From positions 1 to 12,952 of the forward strand of contig NZ_CALJRX010000341.1 of the NCBI RefSeq assembly GCF_937976265.1: a stretch of DNA of 12,952 bases, in the 5' to 3' direction. Under the pieces are notes generated by a model. It was not told the origin of the DNA, did not search any database, and saw only the letters and a program-made list of their open reading frames with translations. Made by a program: the position numbers and the translations under genes. Of this stretch, positions 6,767 to 12,952 are shown piece by piece (positions within the stretch are counted from its first letter, which is position 1; each line of letters starts with the position of its first letter). The DNA is from an uncultured Haemophilus sp. Its GTDB lineage: Bacteria; Pseudomonadota; Gammaproteobacteria; Enterobacterales; Pasteurellaceae.

Positions 6767-6982
6767 ATGCCTGTAATTAAAGTACGTGAAAACGAATCAT
6801 TTGACGTAGCTTTACGTCGTTTCAAACGCTCTTGCGAAAAAGCTGGTATTTTAGCAGAAGTTCGCGCTCGTGAATTCTATGAAAAACCAACTACAATCCG
6901 TAAACGTGAAAAAGCAACGCTTGCTAAACGTCACGCTAAACGTAATGCTCGCGAAAACGCGCGCAATACCCGTTTATACTAA
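6767..6982 (+). CDS. rpsU: 30S ribosomal protein S21
   Basis: S21 is a small basic protein of the 30S platform near the 3' end of 16S rRNA, needed for efficient initiation. The 71-residue sequence is the full family length and near-identical in character to E. coli S21: MPVIKVRENE start, RRFKRSCEKAG at residues 17-27, REFYEKPT at 35-42 and a Lys/Arg-rich C-terminal tail. A GAGGTGAT ribosome binding site (6753-6760) precedes the ATG. It is the first gene of the classical macromolecular synthesis operon, followed by a hairpin and then dnaG. This arrangement lets S21 be made in large excess over primase. Confidence 0.99.
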   Translation: MPVIKVRENESFDVALRRFKRSCEKAGILAEVRAREFYEKPTTIRKREKATLAKRHAKRNARENARNTRLY

Positions 6983-7012
6983 TTTGTAGTATTTTCTAAC
7001 TCGAGTTAAGAC

Positions 7013-7044
7013 AAACCGTGAAACCTTTTGGGTATCACGGTTTT
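7013..7044 (+). terminator. Attenuator-like hairpin between rpsU and dnaG
   Basis: AAACCGTGA (7013-7021) pairs with TCACGGTTT (7035-7043). Inside an A-A mismatch, ACC (7023-7025) pairs with GGT (7031-7033). The stem is followed by TTTTGTTGCTTT, an interrupted T-run. It sits where E. coli has the partial terminator T1 that reduces dnaG and rpoD expression relative to rpsU. Confidence 0.75.
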
Positions 7045-7083
7045 GTTGCTTTAAACTCATCGAAAAAAAGTCACGCAAAATCA

Positions 7084-7092
7084 ACCGCACTT
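7084..7092 (-). repeat. DNA uptake sequence in the dnaG leader
   Basis: Exact ACCGCACTT core between the hairpin after rpsU and the dnaG ribosome binding site, in untranslated leader. Confidence 0.9.
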
Positions 7093-7119
7093 TCGCATCG
7101 TATTCAAGGAGGCAAGGCA

Positions 7120-8904
7120 ATGAAAGGCTCAATTCCACGCCAATTTATTGATGATCTGCTCACAAAATCGAATATTGTCGATGTGATTAATGCGCGCGTG
7201 AAACTCAAAAAAGCGGGACGCGATTATCAAGCTTGTTGTCCGTTTCATCATGAAAAAACACCCTCCTTCACGGTAAGTGAAAAAAAACAATTCTATTATT
7301 GCTTCGGTTGTGGCGCGAAAGGCAATGCGATTTCATTTTTAATGGATTATGACAAATTAGAATTTGTTGAAGCCGTTGAAGAACTTGCCGCTTCGGCAGG
7401 ACTTGAAGTGCCTTATGAAAAACGCCCAAATCAATTTGGTAATAAACCGAATGTGAGCTATCAAACAAAACGTAATTTATATGATTTGATGCAAGAGATT
7501 GCGTCGTTTTATCAAGCTCAACTCCCGCTAAATATTCCTGCTCAAAGCTATCTTCAGCAACGTGGTTTATCGCCAGAAATTATCGAACGTTTTCAAATCG
7601 GTTATGTGCCCAATGCGATGGATACGGTGTTGCGTCAATTCGGCAAAAATCGAGAAGAACAGAAAAAGTTGTTTGATTTAGGTATGCTTTCTCGCAATGA
7701 TCGTGGCAATGTGTACGATAAATTCCGTAATCGTATTATGTTTCCGATTCGGGATAAACGTGGTCGTACGGTCGCTTTTGGGGGACGTGTTTTAACGGAT
7801 GAAAAACCCAAATATTTGAACTCCCCCGAAACCATTACATACCATAAAGGGAATGAACTTTATGGCTTGTATGAAGCCTTACAAATTAATGATGAGCCAG
7901 AAAAATTGCTTGTAGTTGAAGGCTATATGGATGTGGTAGCGTTGGCTCAATTTGGTGTGAATTATGCGGTGGCTTCTCTTGGGACATCGACGACCTCGGA
8001 GCAAATTCAATTATTGTTCCGTTCAACAGAGCAAGTCATTTGCTGCTACGATGGCGATAGAGCAGGGCGTGATGCCGCTTGGCGTGCCCTTGAAAACGCC
8101 TTACCTTATCTGGAAGATGGACGACAAATTAAGTTTATTTTCCTGCCGGATGGAGAAGATCCGGATACTTATATTCGTCAATATGGTAAAGAAAAGTTTG
8201 AAGAGTATATTGATCAAGCTCAGTCTCTCACAGAATTCTTATTCGCGCATTTAAGTCCACAGGTAGATTTTTCGACGCAAGAAGGACGAGGTAAATTAGT
8301 GGCACTCGCAGCGCCTTTAATTCGTCAAATTCCTGGTGATATGCTGCGCCTTTCATTGCGAAATATGTTGGCACAAAAGCTCGGGATCTTTGATCAATCA
8401 CAGCTTGAAAGCTTAATACCAAATCAAATAGATAAGGCTGAACCCAAACCTAAAACGCCGCAAAAAACCATTAAGAAAACGCCAATGCGTGTGGTGATTT
8501 CGCTGTTATTACAGAATTCACAATTGGTGAATCGTATTTCGGACGTCGGTTTGCAAGCCTTAAAGCATGAAGCGGGTTACGAATTACTCGAAAAATTGAC
8601 CGCACTTTGCCGTGAACGAGAAGGCATTACAACAGGTCAAATCTTAGAATATTTTCGCGATACAGAATTCAGTAAGCCCCTTGAAATATTGGCGTCTTGG
8701 GATCATCTATTAGACGACTTAGAAATCATTAATGCATTCTCTCAAAACTATCGTCGATTGAATATTCAAGCGATTGAACGTGATATTGAGATGCTGATTG
8801 CAAAAGAAAGGGCGGAAGGCTTAACTGATCAAGAACGAGCAATTTTAGTGAATTTGCTCAAGGGAAAAGAAGAGCAGAAAAAACAGTTAGTTAATCCGTC
8901 ATAA
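7120..8904 (+). CDS. dnaG: DNA primase DnaG
   Basis: DnaG makes the RNA primers for replication and works at the fork with the DnaB helicase. From the ATG at 7120 the protein has 594 residues (E. coli 581). The zinc-binding domain uses C40, H43, C61 and C64. The RNA polymerase core includes the conserved basic block around 198-221 (YDKFRNRIMFPI, GRTVAFGGR). The TOPRIM metal residues are E267, D311, D313, D347 and D349 (VVEGYMD, YDGDRAG, DGEDPD). The C-terminal third is the DnaB-binding helical region. These positions agree with E. coli to within two residues and fix the start, which also has an excellent AAGGAGG site. The frame is open upstream to a GTG at 7018, but that lies in the hairpin and lacks a binding site. 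An uptake sequence lies within the gene. Confidence 0.98.
   Translation: MKGSIPRQFIDDLLTKSNIVDVINARVKLKKAGRDYQACCPFHHEKTPSFTVSEKKQFYYCFGCGAKGNAISFLMDYDKLEFVEAVEELAASAGLEVPYEKRPNQFGNKPNVSYQTKRNLYDLMQEIASFYQAQLPLNIPAQSYLQQRGLSPEIIERFQIGYVPNAMDTVLRQFGKNREEQKKLFDLGMLSRNDRGNVYDKFRNRIMFPIRDKRGRTVAFGGRVLTDEKPKYLNSPETITYHKGNELYGLYEALQINDEPEKLLVVEGYMDVVALAQFGVNYAVASLGTSTTSEQIQLLFRSTEQVICCYDGDRAGRDAAWRALENALPYLEDGRQIKFIFLPDGEDPDTYIRQYGKEKFEEYIDQAQSLTEFLFAHLSPQVDFSTQEGRGKLVALAAPLIRQIPGDMLRLSLRNMLAQKLGIFDQSQLESLIPNQIDKAEPKPKTPQKTIKKTPMRVVISLLLQNSQLVNRISDVGLQALKHEAGYELLEKLTALCREREGITTGQILEYFRDTEFSKPLEILASWDHLLDDLEIINAFSQNYRRLNIQAIERDIEMLIAKERAEGLTDQERAILVNLLKGKEEQKKQLVNPS
8599..8607 (-). repeat. DNA uptake sequence in dnaG
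   Basis: Exact ACCGCACTT core preceded by AAAAATTG. It encodes T-A-L in the variable C-terminal helicase-binding region of primase. Confidence 0.92.
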
Positions 8905-8973
8905 CAATGGTAAAATCTCCTGTTCAAAACAAGGGCTTTTATCTTCCAAAAATAACGCAAAACGGGAATAAAA

Positions 8974-10863
8974 ATGGAACAAAATCAACAATCTACCGCA
9001 GAGCAATATTCAGAACAAATTGAACAGCTTATGGAATTAGGTCGTACGCAAGGTTATTTAACTTATGCGGAGATCAATGACTTGCTTCCAGAAGATTTGA
9101 TCGATCCAGAATATTACGATAAGTTGTTGCAAACTTTACAGCATGATGCGGGTATTCCGGTTCTTGATGAAGCACCGGAAAGTGACGAAATGATGTTGAA
9201 TGACACGATTCCGGATGAAGATGCAGTGGAAGAAGCAACGCAGATTTTATCCAATGTGGAATCTGAAATCGGTCGCACAACCGATCCTGTGCGTATGTAT
9301 ATGCGCGAAATGGGAACGGTTGATCTTCTTACCCGTGAAGATGAAATCAGCATTGCAAAACGTATTGAAGAAGGAATTGACGAAGTTCAAACTGCCATTG
9401 CGGCGTACCCAGAAGCGTTAACTGAATTATTAGATAATTATGATCAAGTAGAAGCGGGTAATTATCGTTTAGCTGATTTAATCACAGGCTTTGTGGATCC
9501 AAATGTTCCAGAAGAGGAAACCGCAAACATTGATGAAAATTTTGCTGATGAAGGTGAAGGTACTGAATCTGCTGCAGACGTTGATGATGAGAGCGATGAG
9601 GAAGATGAAAGCGATAGCGGCTCAAGTTCAGATGACAGCGATTCAGATAACAGTATCGACCCTGAAGTGGCGCGTGAAAGATTTGCGGCATTAAGAGAGC
9701 AACACACCAAAACATTAGCAACTATTGCAAAACACGGACGCAGTGGTAAACGCGCAAAAGATCAAATTGCTCTACTCGCAGATATTTTTAAACAATTCCG
9801 TTTAGTGCCTAAACAATTTGATGTACTTGTTTTATCAATGAAGAATATGATGAAACGTGTACGTTCAGAAGAGCGTCAACTACAAAAAGTATTAGTTGAT
9901 ATTGCGGGTATGCCAAAAGATGAATTTGAGGCACTTGTTGTTGCTAATGGTAGTAGTGATGCGTGGGTAGCAAAAGCATTAAAATCAACGAAAGCTTGGG
10001 CAAAACGTTTACCAAAATATGAAGAGCGTATTCGTTTATCTTTAGATAACTTAGCGAATATTGAGCAACATACCAATCTCACCATCCAACAAATGCGTGA
10101 GATTTGTGATGCGGTATCTCGTGGTGAACAAAAAGCTCGCCGTGCGAAAAAAGAAATGGTTGAAGCCAACTTGCGTTTAGTCATTTCTATTGCGAAAAAA
10201 TATACCAACCGAGGTTTACAATTCTTGGATTTAATTCAAGAAGGGAATATTGGTTTGATGAAAGCGGTAGATAAATTTGAATACCGCCGTGGTTATAAAT
10301 TCTCTACTTATGCAACCTGGTGGATTCGTCAGGCCATTACTCGTTCCATTGCGGACCAAGCGCGTACAATCCGTATTCCTGTTCATATGATTGAAACGAT
10401 TAACAAATTAAATCGTATTTCTCGTCAAATGTTACAAGAAATGGGACGTGAAGCGACGCCAGAAGAGCTTGCTGAACGCATGGGAATGCCAGAAGATAAA
10501 ATTCGTAAAGTGCTTAAAATTGCGAAAGAACCTATTTCTATGGAAACCCCAATCGGTGATGACGATGATTCACATTTAGGTGACTTCATCGAGGACTCAA
10601 CCCTTGAATTGCCATTAGATTCTGCAACTGCACAAAGCTTGAAGGTGGCGACTCATGAAGTGTTAGAAGGTTTAACTCCTCGTGAAGCAAAAGTATTACG
10701 TATGCGTTTTGGTATTGATATGAATACCGACCATACACTCGAAGAAGTGGGTAAACAATTTGACGTAACTCGTGAGCGTATTCGTCAGATTGAAGCAAAA
10801 GCATTGCGTAAATTACGTCATCCAAGTCGTTCAGAAACCTTAAGAAGTTTCTTGGATGAGTAA
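8974..10863 (+). CDS. rpoD: RNA polymerase sigma factor RpoD (sigma-70)
   Basis: RpoD is the primary sigma factor that directs RNA polymerase to housekeeping promoters. The 629-residue protein has region 1.1 (about 1-80), region 1.2 with DPVRMYMREMG (104-114), and the large non-conserved insert typical of this group. Regions 2.1-2.4 span about 390-465 (the -10 element reader is in FSTYATWWIRQAITRSIADQ). Region 3 follows, then region 4.2 with the -35-binding helix-turn-helix (LEEVGKQFDVTRERIRQIEA, 589-608). It ends in the usual RSFLDE. The insert holds a strongly acidic Asp/Glu/Ser tract (about 176-230), longer than in E. coli (613 residues in total). The gene follows dnaG by 69 AT-rich bases with no clear terminator or promoter. 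In E. coli the equivalent spacer is cut by RNase E. The ribosome binding site (GGGA) is weak. Confidence 0.99.
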   Translation: MEQNQQSTAEQYSEQIEQLMELGRTQGYLTYAEINDLLPEDLIDPEYYDKLLQTLQHDAGIPVLDEAPESDEMMLNDTIPDEDAVEEATQILSNVESEIGRTTDPVRMYMREMGTVDLLTREDEISIAKRIEEGIDEVQTAIAAYPEALTELLDNYDQVEAGNYRLADLITGFVDPNVPEEETANIDENFADEGEGTESAADVDDESDEEDESDSGSSSDDSDSDNSIDPEVARERFAALREQHTKTLATIAKHGRSGKRAKDQIALLADIFKQFRLVPKQFDVLVLSMKNMMKRVRSEERQLQKVLVDIAGMPKDEFEALVVANGSSDAWVAKALKSTKAWAKRLPKYEERIRLSLDNLANIEQHTNLTIQQMREICDAVSRGEQKARRAKKEMVEANLRLVISIAKKYTNRGLQFLDLIQEGNIGLMKAVDKFEYRRGYKFSTYATWWIRQAITRSIADQARTIRIPVHMIETINKLNRISRQMLQEMGREATPEELAERMGMPEDKIRKVLKIAKEPISMETPIGDDDDSHLGDFIEDSTLELPLDSATAQSLKVATHEVLEGLTPREAKVLRMRFGIDMNTDHTLEEVGKQFDVTRERIRQIEAKALRKLRHPSRSETLRSFLDE

Positions 10864-10884
10864 TTATTCATTTATGTAAAAAAG

Positions 10885-10912
10885 AAAAGGCAGATCAATA
10901 TCTGCCTTTTTT
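10885..10912 (+). terminator. Terminator after rpoD
   Basis: AAAAGGCAGAT (10885-10895) and ATCTGCCTTTT (10900-10910) form a perfect 11-bp stem around a four-base CAAT loop, ending in six T (10907-10912). It lies 21 bases after the rpoD stop and should end the macromolecular synthesis operon. Confidence 0.94.
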
Positions 10913-10931
10913 ATTTGATTAAATTTGGTTA

Positions 10932-10960
10932 TTTACCACGAAATCACATTCCTTTAAAAT
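10932..10960 (+). promoter_or_regulatory. Probable psiE promoter
   Basis: TTTACC (10932-10937) and TAAAAT (10955-10960) are separated by 17 bases, just after the rpoD terminator and about 40 bases before psiE. The -10 is good and the -35 is moderate (four of six). No convincing Pho box or CRP site overlaps it. Confidence 0.55.
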
Positions 10961-11000
10961 ACGCACCTTTCGTCATTTTAAAAAACAAAAAAGGAACTTT

Positions 11001-11417
11001 ATGGAAGAATCTCAAGAACTCGAAAAGCTGCCTAGAGTAGTGACTAGTGTATTAAAAGTGGTATTAAGTTTTTCACTTATTGCTTTGGCTTTAGTATTGA
11101 TTATTGCTTTAGCTAAAATTACCTATACCTTAGCGATTATGGTGTTTAATACATCAAGCGTAGTGCCTTATGATGTTGCCGAACAAGCCGTGATGTTTTT
11201 CTTATACTTCGGTTTTATTGGCCTTATCGTGCAATATTTTAAAAGTGGCTATCACTTTCCTTTGCGCTATTTTATTTACGCGGGGATTACCGCCATGTTG
11301 CGCCTGATTATTGTGAATCATGAGAGCTCAGTTGATACCATCTTATTTGCAGGCGCAATTTTAATTATGGTTATTGCACTTTGTTTAGTATTGTATTCCA
11401 ATAAAATTAAAATTTAA
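11001..11417 (+). CDS. psiE: PsiE family inner-membrane protein
   Basis: The 138-residue protein has four hydrophobic segments (about residues 15-38, 62-80, 87-103 and 112-134) and matches E. coli PsiE closely in length and wording. The shared core is FLYFGFIGLIVQYFKSGYHFPLRYF in character, at about 67-92, followed by GITAMLRLIIVNHESSVD. PsiE was found in E. coli as a phosphate-starvation-inducible protein; its molecular job remains unclear. The start has an AAGGAAC ribosome binding site. It has its own promoter between the rpoD terminator and the ATG and is convergent with rlmJ, so it appears monocistronic. I saw no Pho box, so induction by phosphate limitation should not be assumed here. 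Confidence 0.93.
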   Translation: MEESQELEKLPRVVTSVLKVVLSFSLIALALVLIIALAKITYTLAIMVFNTSSVVPYDVAEQAVMFFLYFGFIGLIVQYFKSGYHFPLRYFIYAGITAMLRLIIVNHESSVDTILFAGAILIMVIALCLVLYSNKIKI

Positions 11418-11426
11418 AAGTGCGGT
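11418..11426 (+). repeat. DNA uptake sequence after psiE
   Basis: Exact AAGTGCGGT followed by CATTTT. It abuts the psiE stop codon and forms the left part of the hairpin there. Confidence 0.92.
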
Positions 11427-11441
11427 CATTTTGACCGAGAT
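11418..11441. terminator. Uptake-sequence hairpin between psiE and rlmJ
   Basis: An exact uptake core AAGTGCGGT (11418-11426) begins directly after the psiE stop. Its 3' part forms CGGTCA (11423-11428) pairing with TGACCG (11432-11437) around TTT. On the plus strand AGATTTT follows. On the minus strand CAC then TTTTAAATTT follows. It lies between two convergent genes and is a weak candidate bidirectional terminator. The right arm is not a full uptake sequence. Confidence 0.55.
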
Positions 11442-11452
11442 TTTGGAATGGA

Positions 11453-12298
11453 TTATTCCGGCACAATCCATTCCACTGTCCAACTTCCCGTACCTTCAGG
11501 GACGAGCGTTTGGGTCAAATAAGGCAAAATAGATTTCATTTGCTGTTCTAATTGCCAAGGCGGGTTAATCACCACCATTCCACTCGCGGTCATACCACGT
11601 TGATCGCTATCAGGGCGAACAGCCAATTCAATTTTCAAAATTTTACGAATTCCCGTTGCTTCTAATCCTTTAAAAATGCGTTTTGTTTGTTGACGTAGAA
11701 CCACTGGATACCAAATCGCATAAGTGCCTGTCGCAAAACGTTTATAACCCTCTTCGATCGCTTTCACGACGAGATCATAATCTTCTTTTAATTCATAAGG
11801 CGGATCAATAAGCACTAAGCCGCGGCGTTCTTTTGGTGGAAGCGTCGCTTTGAGTTGTTGGAAACCATTTTCTGATTTTGTGGTGATATTTTTAAATTCT
11901 TTGAAATTATTGCGTAATAATGGAAAATCGCTCGGGTGTAATTCTGTTAGTAATGCACGATCTTGCGAACGCAATAATTGTGCAGCAATCATTGGTGAGC
12001 CGGCATAATAGCGTAATTCTTTACCGCCATAATTGAGCTTTTTAATGAGATCCACGTAGCGAGCAACTTCTTCGGGTAAATCTGTTCTTTCCCAAAGTCT
12101 CCCAATTCCCTCTTTGTATTCGCCGGTTTTTTCTGATTCGTTAGAACTTAAACGATAGCGTCCGACCCCTGAATGGGTATCGAGGTAGTAAAAACCTTTT
12201 TCTTTCAATGAAAGATTTTCCAAAATCAGCATTAACACAATGTGTTTTAACACATCAGCATGATTGCCGGCATGGAAACTGTGACGATAACTTAACAT
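11453..12298 (-). CDS. rlmJ: 23S rRNA (adenine2030-N6)-methyltransferase RlmJ
   Basis: RlmJ methylates N6 of A2030 in 23S rRNA using S-adenosylmethionine. The 281-residue protein equals E. coli RlmJ (YhiR, 280) in length. It opens with the family's MLSYRHSFHAGNHADVLKH, including Y4 and H6. The SAM-binding motif is LDTHSGVGRY (39-48), and the catalytic DPPY of N6-adenine methyltransferases is at 165-168 (LIDPPYE). The start has an AAAGGAC binding site. It follows mrcA in the same direction, but a strong terminator lies between, so it should have its own promoter, which I could not identify. From memory, its H. influenzae counterpart also lies next to the PBP1A gene beside the com competence operon, and E. 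coli yhiR has been linked to use of DNA as a nutrient. A direct link to uptake is unproven. Confidence 0.96.
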   Translation of the reverse strand: MLSYRHSFHAGNHADVLKHIVLMLILENLSLKEKGFYYLDTHSGVGRYRLSSNESEKTGEYKEGIGRLWERTDLPEEVARYVDLIKKLNYGGKELRYYAGSPMIAAQLLRSQDRALLTELHPSDFPLLRNNFKEFKNITTKSENGFQQLKATLPPKERRGLVLIDPPYELKEDYDLVVKAIEEGYKRFATGTYAIWYPVVLRQQTKRIFKGLEATGIRKILKIELAVRPDSDQRGMTASGMVVINPPWQLEQQMKSILPYLTQTLVPEGTGSWTVEWIVPE

Positions 12299-12320
12299 GA
12301 TTTGTCCTTTTGACGTAAAA

Positions 12321-12329
12321 AAGTGCGGT
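12321..12329 (+). repeat. DNA uptake sequence, left arm of pair
   Basis: Exact AAGTGCGGT followed by CAAAATTA. It forms the left arm of the mrcA terminator. Confidence 0.93.
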
Positions 12330-12337
12330 CAAAATTA

Positions 12338-12346
12338 ACCGCACTT
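12338..12346 (-). repeat. DNA uptake sequence, right arm of pair
   Basis: Exact ACCGCACTT, eight bases after and inverted relative to the copy at 12321. It forms the right arm of the mrcA terminator. Confidence 0.93.
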
Positions 12347-12364
12347 TTAGCATTTAAATCAGGG

Positions 12365-12952
12365 TTAGAATAATTCTTCTGGTTGCGTTGCAGGAATTGC
12401 GTCTTTGGTTTTGCCTGTTCCACCATTTAAGCGTTGTTGCAACTCAGGTGGGACATAATAACCGCGCTCTTTCATTTCTGCAATGTAAGTACGTTTAGGC
12501 TCAGTACCAACGATAAAGTATTCTTTACGGCCACCACCTTCAGAAAGTAAACCTGAGTTACTATCAATGGTTTTTTCTATGATGTTTGGTGGAAGATCAA
12601 GTTGACGTTCTGGTACATCAGAAAGTGCCGCTTTCATATAAGCGACCCAGGCTGGCATTGCGGTTTTCGCACCCGCTTCACCTTTACCTAATACGCGTTT
12701 GTTATCATCGAAACCGACATAGGTCGCGGTCACTAAGTTAGCACCAAAGCCCACATACCAAGCAACTTTCGCACTATTAGTTGTACCTGTTTTACCCCCA
12801 ATATCACTACGCTTAATACTTTGCGCGATACGCCAGCTGGTACCTTTCCAACCGAGACCTTGTTCACCATAAATCGCCGTATTTAATGCACTACGAATTA
12901 AGAAAGCTAATTCGCCGCTAATCACACGAGGCGCATATTCTTGTTTCGCCAC
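12365..12952 (-). CDS. mrcA: Penicillin-binding protein 1A, C-terminal part
   Basis: This is the last 195 codons of a leftward gene whose start lies beyond the right edge. The first visible codon (GTG, Val) is internal and not a start. PBP1A is a bifunctional inner-membrane enzyme that polymerises glycan strands and cross-links peptidoglycan peptides. What remains is the end of the transpeptidase domain: the third active-site motif KTGTT at visible residues 54-58 (GGKTGTTNSAKVAWYVGF), then YVGFDDN, AMPAWVAYM, and a C-terminal tail with PP-rich and GGG turns (ERQLDLPPNI, SEGGG). The S-x-x-K and S-x-N motifs and the glycosyltransferase domain are outside the window. The full family length is about 850 residues. 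In H. influenzae the gene is called ponA and is divergent from the comA-F competence operon, which would lie just to the right. Confidence 0.95.
   Translation of the reverse strand: MAKQEYAPRVISGELAFLIRSALNTAIYGEQGLGWKGTSWRIAQSIKRSDIGGKTGTTNSAKVAWYVGFGANLVTATYVGFDDNKRVLGKGEAGAKTAMPAWVAYMKAALSDVPERQLDLPPNIIEKTIDSNSGLLSEGGGRKEYFIVGTEPKRTYIAEMKERGYYVPPELQQRLNGGTGKTKDAIPATQPEELF

Larger units (their letters stand above)
12317..12348 (-). terminator. mrcA terminator made of two inverted uptake sequences
   Basis: AAAAGTGCGGT (12319-12329) and ACCGCACTTTT (12338-12348) form a perfect 11-bp stem with an eight-base loop. On the minus strand it is followed by a run of T complementary to A12317-12322. 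It starts 17 bases after the mrcA stop. Paired inverted uptake sequences acting as terminators are well known in Haemophilus and Neisseria. Confidence 0.92.

Noticed and set aside
8905..8973. Promoter or terminator between dnaG and rpoD
   Set aside because: The spacer is AT-rich with TAAAAT-like text but no well-spaced -35 and no hairpin with a T-run. RNase E cleavage, as in E. coli, is possible but cannot be seen from sequence.
9462..9721. Ser- and Leu/His-rich open frames opposite the rpoD acidic tract
   Set aside because: They are mirror products of the repetitive GAT/GAA/AGC codons of the acidic insert, not independent genes.
10920..11000. Pho box or CRP site before psiE
   Set aside because: Only a single poor half (TCGTCAT) lies after the -10, and a lone TCACA half has no partner at the right spacing.

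Overview
The window is an ordinary chromosomal stretch of a gammaproteobacterium of the family Pasteurellaceae, most likely Haemophilus or a close relative. The DNA is AT-rich and carries ten exact copies of the 9-bp DNA uptake signal core AAGTGCGGT or its complement, roughly one per 1.3 kb. This is the Haemophilus influenzae-type (Hin) core, not the Actinobacillus pleuropneumoniae type. The gene content and protein sequences fit (ZipA, LigA, TyrP, Tdk, TsaD, S21, DnaG, RpoD, PsiE, RlmJ, PBP1A). ZipA is longer than I recall for H. influenzae, so a sister species such as H. parainfluenzae is plausible, but I cannot fix the species from sequence alone.

Layout, left to right. (1) 1-53: first codons of a leftward gene, probably cysZ. 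(2) 221-3353: rightward zipA (division) and ligA (NAD-dependent ligase), separated by an uptake sequence and a terminator-like hairpin. (3) 3371-3403: a strong bidirectional terminator between convergent ligA and tyrP. (4) 6548 down to 3436: a tight leftward gene string tsaD, an uncharacterised 78-residue membrane protein, tdk, tyrP. (5) 6549-6766: a divergent promoter region with an inverted repeat around the rpsU -35 box. (6) 6767-10863: the macromolecular synthesis operon rpsU-dnaG-rpoD (initiation of translation, replication and transcription), with an attenuator-like hairpin after rpsU and a terminator after rpoD. (7) 11001-11417: psiE, with its own promoter. (8) 12952 down to 11453: leftward mrcA/ponA (3' end only), then rlmJ. 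The gene pair ends in a terminator built from two inverted uptake sequences (after mrcA) and in a hairpin built around one uptake sequence (between rlmJ and psiE).

The genes are housekeeping. I see no phage, transposon, CRISPR array, toxin-antitoxin pair, defence island or RNA gene, and no gene-free gap above 300 bases. I did not find a convincing undescribed system. The least explained gene is the 78-residue membrane protein between tsaD and tdk. The most interesting DNA-level signals are the uptake sequences reused as terminators or coding sequence, and the inverted repeat over the rpsU promoter.
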